NCBI GenBank assembly: GCA_934589065.1 | Contig: CAKTNN010000001.1 | Location: 1 to 64,000, forward strand | Length of the DNA: 64,000 nucleotides | Source of the DNA: an uncultured Oscillospiraceae bacterium | Lineage (GTDB): Bacteria; Bacillota; Clostridia; Oscillospirales; Oscillospiraceae | Reading direction: 5' to 3' | Part shown: in pieces, positions 8,556 to 16,285 of the stretch | Numbering within the stretch: the stretch's first letter is position 1 | How the letters are laid out: every line of letters begins with the position of its first letter | Notes under the pieces: model-generated | What the model was told of the DNA's origin: nothing | The model's database searches: none | The model's input: only the letters and a program-made list of their open reading frames with translations | Made by a program: the position numbers and the translations under genes

Positions 8556-10688
8556 TTATTGCTTTTTCGCCTGCTTCATGCTCAGGCTGATGCGATGGCG
8601 CTGCTCGTCTACGCTGAGAACCACCACATCCACCACATCTCCGACCTGCACGGCCTCGCTGGGGTGGCGCAGGCGGCGATTGCAGACCTCGGAGATATGC
8701 ACCAAACCGTCCTGGTGCACGCCGATATCCACGAAAACGCCAAAATCAATCACATTCCGCACCGTACCGGTAAGCACCATGCCGGGCTTCAGATCCTTCA
8801 TTTCCAGTACATCCTTCCGCAGGATGGGCTTGGGCAGCTCATCACGGGGGTCACGACCGGGCTTGCTGAGCTCCTTTGCGATATCCGCAAGGGTGGGCTG
8901 GCCGATGTTTAGCTCCTGGGCCGCCTTTTTAAGGCCGTATTGCTCCAGCAGGGCAGGCAATTGCCCACGGTCATTGCAGCCCAAAAGCTGCATCAGAGCC
9001 TTTGCGGCGGGGTAGGATTCCGGATGGACGCCGGTATTATCCAGCACTTCCTTGCTTTCCGGAATCCGCAGGAAGCCTGCGCACTGCTCAAAGGCCTTAG
9101 GCCCCAGCTTCGGCACTTTTTTCAGCTGGCTTCTGCTGATAAAGGGGCCGTTTTCCTCCCGGTAGGCAACGATATTCTTGGCGGTGACGGCGGTAAGGCC
9201 GGAAACCTGCTGCAGAAGACTCCGGGAAGCGGTATTGGCATCTACGCCCACTGCGTTTACGCAGTCCTCCACCACGGCGCCCAGGGCGGCATCCAGTTCC
9301 TTCTGGGGGCAATCGTGCTGATACTGGCCCACGCCAATGGCCTTGGGGTCAATTTTAACCAGTTCTGCCAGGGGGTCCTGAAGCCGCCGGGCAATGGAAA
9401 CGGCGGAGCGCAGATTGACATCGTATTCCGGGAATTCCTCCGCTGCCAGGGGAGAGGCGGAGTATACGGAAGCACCTGCCTCGCTGACGATCATATAGCT
9501 GGCATCGGGGAAGGAACGGAGCAGCTCTACGGTCATGGCTTCCGTTTCCCGGGAGGCGGTGCCGTTGCCGATGGCAATGTGCTGCACATGGTGCTTGCGC
9601 ATCAGGCCGGAGAGCACGGCGATGGCCTCCTGCTTTTTCCGTTCGTTGAAGGTGGGGTAGACGACGCTGGTATCCAGCACCTTTCCGGTAGCATCCACTA
9701 CGGCGACCTTGCAGCCGTTGCGGTAGCCGGGATCCAGGCCCATGGTCACAAAGCCCTTCACAGGGGGCTGCATCAGCAGCGGTTTCAGGTTCAGGGCAAA
9801 ATTGTGAATGGCCCCTTCGCTGGCCCGGTCGGTAAGGGCGCTGCGTACCTCCCGCTGGATAGAGGGGAAGATCAAGCGGTCGAAGGCATCCTCTGCGGCG
9901 GCCTTTACAAGCTGAGATACCTGCATGGTGGGTTTTAGAGCGGCGCGGCACACAAGGGCGGCCCCTTCGTTTCCGGGCAAGGTGATGGAAACTTTCAGCA
10001 CACCCTCTTTTTCGCCCCGGTTGATTGCCAGAATCTGGTGATCCAGCAGTCGGGAGATGGGCTGGCTAAAGTCGTAATAGAGCTTGTATACGGTGTCGGC
10101 ATCCATATCCTCGGCCTTAGATAGCATCTGCCCCCGGCGCATGGTTAGTTCCCGCAGGGATTTGCGGATATCGGCATCGTCGGAAAGATTTTCCGCAATA
10201 ATGTCGCTTGCCCCGGCGATGGCCTCCTGGGCATCGGAAACTCCTTTTTCTTCATCCACAAACTTCTGGGCGAGGGCATCAATATCCTGCCCATCCTGGG
10301 AAAAAATTGCCTGTGCCAAGGGGTCCAGCCCCTTTTCCCGGGCAATGGAACCCCGGGTGCGGCGCTTTTGCTTATAGGGCCGGTAGAGGTCTTCCACTTC
10401 CGTCATGGTGGCGGCACCGTCGATGGCGGCGCTGAGTTCCTGGGTCAGCTTGCCCTGGTTTTCAATGGATTTTTTAATTTCCTCTCTGCGCTGCTGAAGA
10501 TTGCGCAGGTAGGTAAGGCGGGTTTCCAGATTCCGCAGGGTGGTATCATCCATCGCTCCGTGCATTTCCTTCCGGTAGCGGGCGATAAAGGGAATGGTGT
10601 TGCCTTCGTCAATCAGCTGCACCACATTTTCAACATACTTCTGATTCTGCCCCAGTTCCTGGGCCAGAATTTCTACAATGGACTGCAT
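8556..10688 (-). CDS. tex: RNA-binding transcription accessory protein Tex
   Basis: A 710-residue Tex protein, a nucleic-acid-binding factor related to eukaryotic Spt6, thought to act on transcription and RNA turnover. An N-terminal helical region (EILAQELGQNQKYVENVVQLIDEGNTIPFIARYRKE) is followed by a YqgF/RuvC-like fold (VTMGLDPGYRNGCKVAVVD), helix-hairpin-helix motifs, and a C-terminal S1 domain (GTVRNVIDFGVFVDIGVHQDGLVHISEV, about 630-700). ATG 10688 is preceded by AAGGAGATTTGTC; the in-frame ATG at 10784 lacks a ribosome site. It is monocistronic and divergent from the helicase gene. Confidence 0.96.
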   Translation of the reverse strand: MQSIVEILAQELGQNQKYVENVVQLIDEGNTIPFIARYRKEMHGAMDDTTLRNLETRLTYLRNLQQRREEIKKSIENQGKLTQELSAAIDGAATMTEVEDLYRPYKQKRRTRGSIAREKGLDPLAQAIFSQDGQDIDALAQKFVDEEKGVSDAQEAIAGASDIIAENLSDDADIRKSLRELTMRRGQMLSKAEDMDADTVYKLYYDFSQPISRLLDHQILAINRGEKEGVLKVSITLPGNEGAALVCRAALKPTMQVSQLVKAAAEDAFDRLIFPSIQREVRSALTDRASEGAIHNFALNLKPLLMQPPVKGFVTMGLDPGYRNGCKVAVVDATGKVLDTSVVYPTFNERKKQEAIAVLSGLMRKHHVQHIAIGNGTASRETEAMTVELLRSFPDASYMIVSEAGASVYSASPLAAEEFPEYDVNLRSAVSIARRLQDPLAELVKIDPKAIGVGQYQHDCPQKELDAALGAVVEDCVNAVGVDANTASRSLLQQVSGLTAVTAKNIVAYREENGPFISRSQLKKVPKLGPKAFEQCAGFLRIPESKEVLDNTGVHPESYPAAKALMQLLGCNDRGQLPALLEQYGLKKAAQELNIGQPTLADIAKELSKPGRDPRDELPKPILRKDVLEMKDLKPGMVLTGTVRNVIDFGVFVDIGVHQDGLVHISEVCNRRLRHPSEAVQVGDVVDVVVLSVDEQRHRISLSMKQAKKQ

Positions 10689-10778
10689 GACAAATCTCCT
10701 TTTCGATGAATCGGCCCTTATTCTAGCACATTGCGGGGCAAAAGAAAAGAAGAAATCTGTTTTCCCATGAAAGGACGG

Positions 10779-10807
10779 TTGCAAAAAAGGAAAAGCAATG
10801 GTAAAAT
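10779..10807 (+). promoter_or_regulatory. sigma-A promoter of the DEAD-box helicase gene
   Basis: TTGCAA (10779-10784), 17 bases, TAAAAT (10802-10807). The predicted transcript start near 10814 leaves a leader of about 33 bases to ATG 10847. Confidence 0.8.
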
Positions 10808-10846
10808 AACCGGTGAATGATTGAAACGAAAAGGAACAAAACCATT

Positions 10847-12037
10847 ATGGAAGAGAGCAACATTACATTTGAAAGTCTGGGCCTGTCGGAAGCAATGCTG
10901 AAGGCCCTGGAGAAAAAGGGTTACGGATACCCCACTACCATTCAGGCAGAAGCCATTCCCCATTTCCTCAAGTGGGAGGATGTGATTGCCAAGGCGCCTA
11001 CCGGAACCGGTAAGACCTTTGCCTTTGGAATTCCCATGATCGAGCACATCGACCCCAAAAGCGAGGATGTGCAGGGCCTGATCCTGGCCCCCACCCGGGA
11101 GCTTGCGATCCAGATTGGGGACGAGCTCCGGGGACTGCTGACCTATTATCAGAACATCCGGGTGGCGGTACTCTATGGCGGCGCCGGAATCGGCGGGCAG
11201 ATCAAGGCCCTGGAAAGAAAGCCCCAGATTGTGGTGGCAACGCCCGGACGGCTGATGGATCACTACAACCGGAAGACCATCCGTCTGGACAAAATCCAGA
11301 CGGTGGTGCTGGACGAGGCAGACCGGATGCTGGACATGGGTTTTTTCAAGGATGTGACCCGGATTATTGAAAAGGTAAAAAACCGGAAAAACCTTGGCCT
11401 GTTTTCCGCCACCATCTCCCAGGAGGTTATGACGGTTTCCTGGATGTATCAGCGGGATGAGGTGGAAATCACCGTGGAGCCCAAGCAGGAGGATCGCCCG
11501 GATATTGATCAGTACTGCCTGACCTGCAGTCCTCTGGAAAAGGCGGAAACCACCCTGCGCCTGATTCGCTCCCAGGGCTACGAGCGGGTGATGATCTTCT
11601 GCAACACCAAGCATTTTTGCCAGCGGCTGTGTGATGAATTTCAGCGGGCGGGGCTGGACTGTGAGTGCATCCATGGGGACATCCGGCAGCAGCAGCGGGA
11701 AAAGACCATGCAGCGCTACCGCAGCGGCAAGCTGCCGGTGCTGATTGCTACGGATGTGGCCTCCCGGGGCATTGACGTGGACGATGTGGACTGCGTCATC
11801 AATTTCGATGTGCCGGAGGAGAATGAATACTATGTCCACCGTATCGGGCGCACCGGACGGGCCAAGCGCAAGGGCGTTGCCTGGAGCATCATCGGCAATT
11901 TCCCGGAAAAAGCCAAACTGGATGAAATTGCAAAGTATTCTAATTACACCATTACTCCCATGCGCTTTGCAGAGGACGGCAGCCTTCAAAAGGAAGAAGT
12001 GAAGGCTGCCCCTGCCCCCAAGCGGAGATTCCACTGA
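10847..12037 (+). CDS. DEAD-box ATP-dependent RNA helicase
   Basis: A 396-residue two-domain RNA helicase. The Q motif (FESLGLSEAMLKALEKKGYGYPTTIQ) is followed by Walker A APTGTGKT, DEAD in VVLDEADRMLDMGFF, SAT in LFSATIS and HRIGRTGRA in domain 2. The C-terminal tail is only about 30 residues (KEEVKAAPAPKRRFH), so the accessory RNA-binding domain of DbpA or CshA is absent and the exact subfamily stays open. The start is ATG 10847 rather than 10817, because the promoter would leave only about 3 bases before the latter. Its stop overlaps the next start by one base. Confidence 0.92.
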   Translation: MEESNITFESLGLSEAMLKALEKKGYGYPTTIQAEAIPHFLKWEDVIAKAPTGTGKTFAFGIPMIEHIDPKSEDVQGLILAPTRELAIQIGDELRGLLTYYQNIRVAVLYGGAGIGGQIKALERKPQIVVATPGRLMDHYNRKTIRLDKIQTVVLDEADRMLDMGFFKDVTRIIEKVKNRKNLGLFSATISQEVMTVSWMYQRDEVEITVEPKQEDRPDIDQYCLTCSPLEKAETTLRLIRSQGYERVMIFCNTKHFCQRLCDEFQRAGLDCECIHGDIRQQQREKTMQRYRSGKLPVLIATDVASRGIDVDDVDCVINFDVPEENEYYVHRIGRTGRAKRKGVAWSIIGNFPEKAKLDEIAKYSNYTITPMRFAEDGSLQKEEVKAAPAPKRRFH

Positions 12038-12924
12038 TGGACCGCTGGGGCTTTCTGCTGCTGGAAAGCCACCTGGGAAACCCGGACCGCAAGCCCCTGA
12101 CCACGGCCCAGACCCGAATCCTTGCCCAGCGGATGCAAAACCATGGGCCGTATGAAGAGAAAAAGGAACTGGACGCCCATGATCTGATTTCCCTGGGCTA
12201 TGCCAGGGAGATGGCGGAGCACATTGTGGCCCTGCTGGGGGAGGAGGCCCTTTTGCAGCGATATCTGCAAAAGGCAAAGGCGCGGAAATGCGTGCCCCTG
12301 ACCCGTCAGGATGCCCGTTATCCGGCGGCAGTGCACAGAAAGCTGGGACTGGACAGCCCAGGCTGCCTGTGGGCAAAGGGGGACATCCGGCTTTTGCAAG
12401 GAAATCTGGTTTCTCTGGTGGGAAGCAGAACCTTGAATGAGGAGAATCGGCTTTTTGCCCGTATGGCGGGGCGGGAATGTGCCCGTCAGGGCATTACCTT
12501 GGTTTCCGGCAATGCCTTCGGGGCAGACCAGACAGCCCAAAATGCCTGTCTGGAAGCAGGGGGAAAGGTAATCTGCGTGGTGGCGGATGCGCTGCATAGC
12601 CACTTAGAGCAGGAAAATGTACTTTTCCTCAGCGAAGAGGATTACGACGCGCCCTTTTCTCCCTTGCGGGCCCTGCGGCGCAACCGGGTGATTCACACCC
12701 TGGGCCGGGGGGTACTGGTTGCCCAGTGCCGGGACGGTCGCGGGGGAACCTGGAGCGGAACCAGTCAGAACCTTTCTGCAGGGTGGACCCGGGTTTGCTG
12801 CTTTGATGATGGCAGCGAGGGAACGCTGGCGCTTGCCGCCATGGGGGCAGAAAAAATTCCTGCCGAAGCCCTCCGGGATTATGGAGCACTTTTTCGGCAG
12901 GAACAGAATTTATTTGACATTTAA
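12037..12924 (+). CDS. divergent DprA/Smf-like DNA-processing protein
   Basis: A 295-residue protein. The central part (about 125-200) follows the DprA Rossmann fold: LVGSRTLNEENR, RECARQGITLVSGNAFGADQTAQNACLEAGGKVICVV. True DprA carries SGxAxGIDxxAH; here it is SGNAFGADQTAQ, so the catalytic-looking D and H positions are partly changed. The N-terminal ~100 residues look helical and could be SAM-like. DprA loads RecA onto incoming single-stranded DNA; whether this paralogue does so is unknown. The start overlaps the helicase stop (TGATG), so the two are translationally coupled. It is followed closely by the convergent tcdA. Confidence 0.72.
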   Translation: MDRWGFLLLESHLGNPDRKPLTTAQTRILAQRMQNHGPYEEKKELDAHDLISLGYAREMAEHIVALLGEEALLQRYLQKAKARKCVPLTRQDARYPAAVHRKLGLDSPGCLWAKGDIRLLQGNLVSLVGSRTLNEENRLFARMAGRECARQGITLVSGNAFGADQTAQNACLEAGGKVICVVADALHSHLEQENVLFLSEEDYDAPFSPLRALRRNRVIHTLGRGVLVAQCRDGRGGTWSGTSQNLSAGWTRVCCFDDGSEGTLALAAMGAEKIPAEALRDYGALFRQEQNLFDI

Positions 12925-12955
12925 AAAGCGAGACTGCCGGACACAGCCCCTTTTA

Positions 12956-13711
12956 TTATACGTTACTTAAATCCCGGATTACCGCACCGGCAATGATCAG
13001 ACCCGCGACAGCCGGGACAAAGGCATTGCTTCCGGGAATATCCCGCCGGTCCGTGCAGTGCCGCTGAGTGCCCGGAGGGCAGATACAGTGGGCCCGGCAG
13101 CTGATTGCCATATCCTCAATGGTTCTGCGGGGCTCTTCTTCGGAGTAAACCACTTTCAGGTGGGCAATCCCTCGCTTGCGCAACTCCCGGCGCATGACCC
13201 GGGCCAGGGGATCCACTCTGGTATCATAGATATCCGCCACCCGGAAGGCGGTGGGGTCCAGCTTATTGCCCGCACCCATGCAGCTGATAATGGGGGTGTG
13301 GGTTTCGGCACATTTTTCCACCAGGGAAAGCTTGGCGGAAACCGTATCCACGGCATCCACTACGTAGTCGTAGCTTCCAAAATCGAAGGTATCCGCATTT
13401 TCCGGCAGGAAAAAGCAGGTGTGCAGGGTTACGTTTGTATTGGGATTGATTTCCAGAATACGATCCCGCATGACCTCGGTTTTCAGCCGACCGACGGTCT
13501 TCCTGGTGGCAATAATCTGACGGTTCAGGTTTGTCAGGCACACCCGGTCGTCATCCACCAGGTCAAGAGCCCCCACGCCGCTGCGGACAAGGGCTTCGCA
13601 CACGTATCCGCCCACGCCGCCGATGCCAAACACCGCAACCCGGGAGGCCGCAAGGCGCTCCATAGCCTCTTTACCCAGCATCAGTTCCGTCCTGGAAAAT
13701 TGATTCAGCAT
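12956..13711 (-). CDS. tcdA: tRNA threonylcarbamoyladenosine dehydratase (ThiF/MoeB-like)
   Basis: An E1-like enzyme of 251 residues that uses ATP to cyclise t6A37 of tRNA to ct6A. The nucleotide-binding GIGGVGGYVCEALVRSG is at residues 30-46, followed by DLVDDDRVCLTNLNRQI and the family C-terminal segment ending GSNAFVPAVAGLIIAG. Length and motif order match TcdA/CsdL rather than MoeB, which is longer, with a rhodanese domain. A GAGAGGA ribosome site precedes ATG 13711 and its own promoter lies at 13767-13795. Confidence 0.9.
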   Translation of the reverse strand: MLNQFSRTELMLGKEAMERLAASRVAVFGIGGVGGYVCEALVRSGVGALDLVDDDRVCLTNLNRQIIATRKTVGRLKTEVMRDRILEINPNTNVTLHTCFFLPENADTFDFGSYDYVVDAVDTVSAKLSLVEKCAETHTPIISCMGAGNKLDPTAFRVADIYDTRVDPLARVMRRELRKRGIAHLKVVYSEEEPRRTIEDMAISCRAHCICPPGTQRHCTDRRDIPGSNAFVPAVAGLIIAGAVIRDLSNV

Positions 13712-13766
13712 TTTTTCGTTCCTCTCTTATCTGCGGACAAGCCTGCCGCAAAGCCTCAACGGCTAG

Positions 13767-13795
13767 ATGATATACGCAAAAACCTAGCTTGTCAA
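13767..13795 (-). promoter_or_regulatory. sigma-A promoter of tcdA
   Basis: On the minus strand: TTGACA (13790-13795), 17 bases, TATCAT (13767-13772). Confidence 0.85.
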
Positions 13796-14082
13796 TAGAG
13801 AATGAAGGATTCTTTTGAAAAATAGACCTGGGGAGCGGGAAAACATTCAATTCTGGGTGGACTTTTGTGAAAAAGCGTGGTATACTTAAACAGTATGTCA
13901 AGGAACTTCCTTTCGGAAAAGGCCAGATTGAATGGAGCAAAGCCCGATCGGGAATGGTTTTGGCGTACCGGGAGAAACCTCCTGCTTGTTCGGCAACAAA
14001 ATTGCCGGTCGGCTGCAATTGGCAGCTGCTCCAGGCTTTTTTGCATAAAAATGTTTGTATTTCAGAAAGGATATGACTATAA
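13796..14082 (+). promoter_or_regulatory. promoter and long, hairpin-rich leader of the COG0523 gene pair
   Basis: With the tcdA promoter region this makes a 371-base stretch without a gene. A promoter can be read as TGGACT (13858-13863), 17 bases, TATACT (13881-13886), giving a leader of about 190 bases. The leader holds several possible hairpins: AAGGAACTTCCTT, CCCGATCGGG, CGGCAA-CAAAA-TTGCCG and GCTGC-AATTG-GCAGC, followed by a T6 run near 14036, then an AGAAAGGA ribosome site. I could not match it to a known riboswitch and saw no clear Zur or Fur box. A small frame at 13867-14076 overlaps the promoter and has no ribosome site, so I do not call it a gene. Confidence 0.45.
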
Positions 14083-15261
14083 ATGACAAAGGTTGACATT
14101 TACTCCGGTTTTCTGGGAGCAGGCAAGACTACGCTCATTAAGAAAATGATCGCCGAGGGCTACAAGGGCCAGAAGCTGGTGCTCATCGAGAACGAATTCG
14201 GTGAGATCGGCATTGACGGCGGCTTTTTGCAGGATGCCGGCATCAACATTACCGAGATGAACTCCGGCTGTATCTGCTGCTCTTTGGTGGGCGACTTTGG
14301 CAGAGCTCTGGAAAAGGTGATCCGGGAATACCATCCCGACCGCATCATCATCGAGCCCTCCGGCGTAGGCAAGCTCTCCGATGTGATCGGCGCTGTGAAC
14401 AAAGTCACCGGCCCGGATGTAACCCTGGGCTATACCGTGGCTGTGGTTGACGCCGGTAAGGTAAAGGTTTACACCAAGAACTTCGGCGAGTTCTACAACA
14501 ATCAGGTAGAAACCGCCTCCACCATCATCCTGTCCCGCACCGATTCCATCCCTCAGGCCAAGCTGGATACCGCCGTTGAAATGCTGCGGCAGCACAACCA
14601 GGTGGCGACCATCATCACCACCCCCTGGGGTGAGCTCTCCGGCGAGCAGCTGGTTGCCGCTATGGAGGGCAAGGCTTCTCTGGCAGCAGAGCTTGCCCGT
14701 CTGGAGTCCCAGCGCCTCGAGGAAGAGGAAGAAGAGCATCACCACCATCATCACCATGACGACGATGATGACGATGATGACGATGAGGACGAGGAGCACG
14801 AGCACCACCATCATCACGACGATGACGATGATGACGACGATGACCACTGCTGCTGCGGTCATGATCATGAGCACCATCACCATCATCACGATGGCGACCA
14901 CTGCTGCGACCACGATCACGAGGAGCACGAGCACGACGAGAACTGCACCTGCGGCTGCCATGATCACCACCACCATCATCACCATGCTGATGAGGTATTT
15001 ACCTCTTGGGGCGTAGAGACTGCCAAGAAGTTTGAGAAGGAAACCATTGAGGCCGCCCTCAAGGGCCTGGATTCCGGCGACTACGGCGTCATCCTCCGGG
15101 CAAAGGGCATTCTGCCCAACGTGGACGGCAGCTGGATTCACTTTGACTATGTGCCGGAAGAGCACAATATCCGCACCGGCTCTGCCGATGTTACCGGTAA
15201 ACTTTGCGTAATCGGTTCCAAGCTGGACGAAAAGGGCATCCAGCAGCTGTTCGGGGTGTAA
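14083..15261 (+). CDS. COG0523 (G3E) metal-chaperone GTPase with an extreme His/Asp/Cys tract
   Basis: A 392-residue CobW/P47K-family GTPase. Walker A GFLGAGKTT is at residues 9-17, the ENEFG switch at 36-40 and the zinc-site motif CxCC (C63-I-C65-C66) just after. The CobW C-terminal domain (KGILPNVDGSWIHFDYV) closes the protein. Between the domains, residues about 217-303 consist almost only of His, Asp, Glu and Cys: roughly 35 His, 25 Asp and 8 Cys, with runs of seven His and nine Asp. His-rich loops are common in this family as metal reservoirs, but a tract this long with alternating acidic and His blocks is unusual. It probably moves or stores zinc, nickel or another divalent metal. Three bases separate it from the next gene. 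Confidence 0.88.
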   Translation: MTKVDIYSGFLGAGKTTLIKKMIAEGYKGQKLVLIENEFGEIGIDGGFLQDAGINITEMNSGCICCSLVGDFGRALEKVIREYHPDRIIIEPSGVGKLSDVIGAVNKVTGPDVTLGYTVAVVDAGKVKVYTKNFGEFYNNQVETASTIILSRTDSIPQAKLDTAVEMLRQHNQVATIITTPWGELSGEQLVAAMEGKASLAAELARLESQRLEEEEEEHHHHHHHDDDDDDDDDEDEEHEHHHHHDDDDDDDDDHCCCGHDHEHHHHHHDGDHCCDHDHEEHEHDENCTCGCHDHHHHHHHADEVFTSWGVETAKKFEKETIEAALKGLDSGDYGVILRAKGILPNVDGSWIHFDYVPEEHNIRTGSADVTGKLCVIGSKLDEKGIQQLFGV

Positions 15262-15264
15262 GCT

Positions 15265-16209
15265 ATGCAGCAGATCCCTGTATACGCCTTTACCGGATTC
15301 CTGGATTCCGGTAAAACCAAGTTTATCCAGGAAACCATGGAGGATCCCCGCTTCAATGATGGCGAGCGCACGCTGATCCTGATTTTTGAAGAGGGCGAGG
15401 AAGAGTACGATATCAGCACCTATCCCAAGCAGAATGTTTGGATGGAGGTGCTGGATCAGCAGACGGTTACTACTGCGGAGCTTACGGCCTTGCAGAAAAA
15501 GTACAAGGCCCAGCGGGTCGTGGCAGAGCTCAACGGAATGCAGCAGGTGGGCGACCTGTATATGCGCTTCCCGGAGAACTGGGCCATTGCCCAGGAGGTC
15601 ATGTTTGCCGACTCCACCACCATCATGGCCTACAATGCCAATATGCGCAACCTGGTTATGGACAAGCTGATGGGGGCCCAGATGGTAGTATTCAACCGGA
15701 TGACCCCCGGCGCGGACGTGATGCCCTTCCACAAGCTGGCACGGGCCGCCAACCGCCGCATTGATATCCTCTATGACTACACCGACGGAACCACGAAGTT
15801 TGACGAAATTGAAGATCCGTTGCCCTTTGATATCAATGCTCCCGTGATTGACGTGAAGGACGGGGATTATGCCCTGTGGTATCGGGATGTTTCGGAGGAG
15901 CCGGAAAAGTACAACGGCAAAACCGTCCACTTCAAAGGTCAGGTTGCCATGCTTCGCCGGGATAAGAACAATATGTTCGCCCCCGGTCGGTTTGTGATGA
16001 CCTGCTGTGTGGAGGATATCCAGTTCTGCGGCATCCCCTGCAGATACGAGGGCGCTGCTCAGCTGGAATCCCGGTCCTGGGTGACGGTGACGGCAAAGAT
16101 CAGCGCGGAAAAGCATCCCCTGTACAAAGGCGATGTGGGCCCCATGCTCACGGCGATTTCCGTTGAAAAGAACGCCGCCCCCGCTGACCCGGATGTTGCG
16201 ACATTCTAA
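15265..16209 (+). CDS. CobW-like P-loop protein joined to a C-terminal YcgQ-type (DUF1980) domain
   Basis: A 314-residue protein. Residues 8-19 hold a P-loop, GFLDSGKTK, in which the usual G of GFLGSGKTT is D. The rest of the N-terminal half is a shortened CobW-like fold (VVAELNGMQQVGD matches the switch and E-x-nG region) without CxCC. From about residue 208 the sequence resembles the soluble C-terminal domain of B. subtilis YcgQ: KTVHFKGQV, then FVMTCCVEDIQFCGIPC, WVTVTAKI and a closing VEKNAAPADPDVATF. In B. subtilis YcgQ is a membrane protein in a Zur-controlled gene set; here the membrane part is replaced by a P-loop domain. Close spacing to the upstream GTPase argues for a joint role in metal handling. 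The fold assignment of the C-terminus comes from remembered family patterns. Confidence 0.65.
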   Translation: MQQIPVYAFTGFLDSGKTKFIQETMEDPRFNDGERTLILIFEEGEEEYDISTYPKQNVWMEVLDQQTVTTAELTALQKKYKAQRVVAELNGMQQVGDLYMRFPENWAIAQEVMFADSTTIMAYNANMRNLVMDKLMGAQMVVFNRMTPGADVMPFHKLARAANRRIDILYDYTDGTTKFDEIEDPLPFDINAPVIDVKDGDYALWYRDVSEEPEKYNGKTVHFKGQVAMLRRDKNNMFAPGRFVMTCCVEDIQFCGIPCRYEGAAQLESRSWVTVTAKISAEKHPLYKGDVGPMLTAISVEKNAAPADPDVATF

Positions 16210-16222
16210 AATCATTTGCTTC

Positions 16223-16263
16223 GGCCTGCTGCAAAGCACTCGGTTTGCGGCAGGCCTTCTTTG
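16223..16263 (+). terminator. rho-independent terminator after the COG0523 pair
   Basis: Stem GGCCTGCTGCAAA / TTTGCGGCAGGCC with an 8-base loop, followed by TTCTTTG. One G-T pair in the stem. Confidence 0.75.
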
Positions 16264-16285
16264 AATTCCGGAAAGGAGAAGGCCT

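Noticed and set aside
10718..12376. 552-residue minus-strand frame over the helicase
   Set aside because: Covers the helicase promoter and coding region on the opposite strand, no domain pattern.
13867..14076. 69-residue frame before the COG0523 gene
   Set aside because: It starts upstream of the likely -10, has no ribosome site and overlaps the hairpin-rich leader.
14077..16239. 720-residue minus-strand frame with long Val/Met runs
   Set aside because: Antisense reading of the His/Asp-coding tract and its neighbour; His and Asp codons read back as Met, Val and Ile. No ribosome site.
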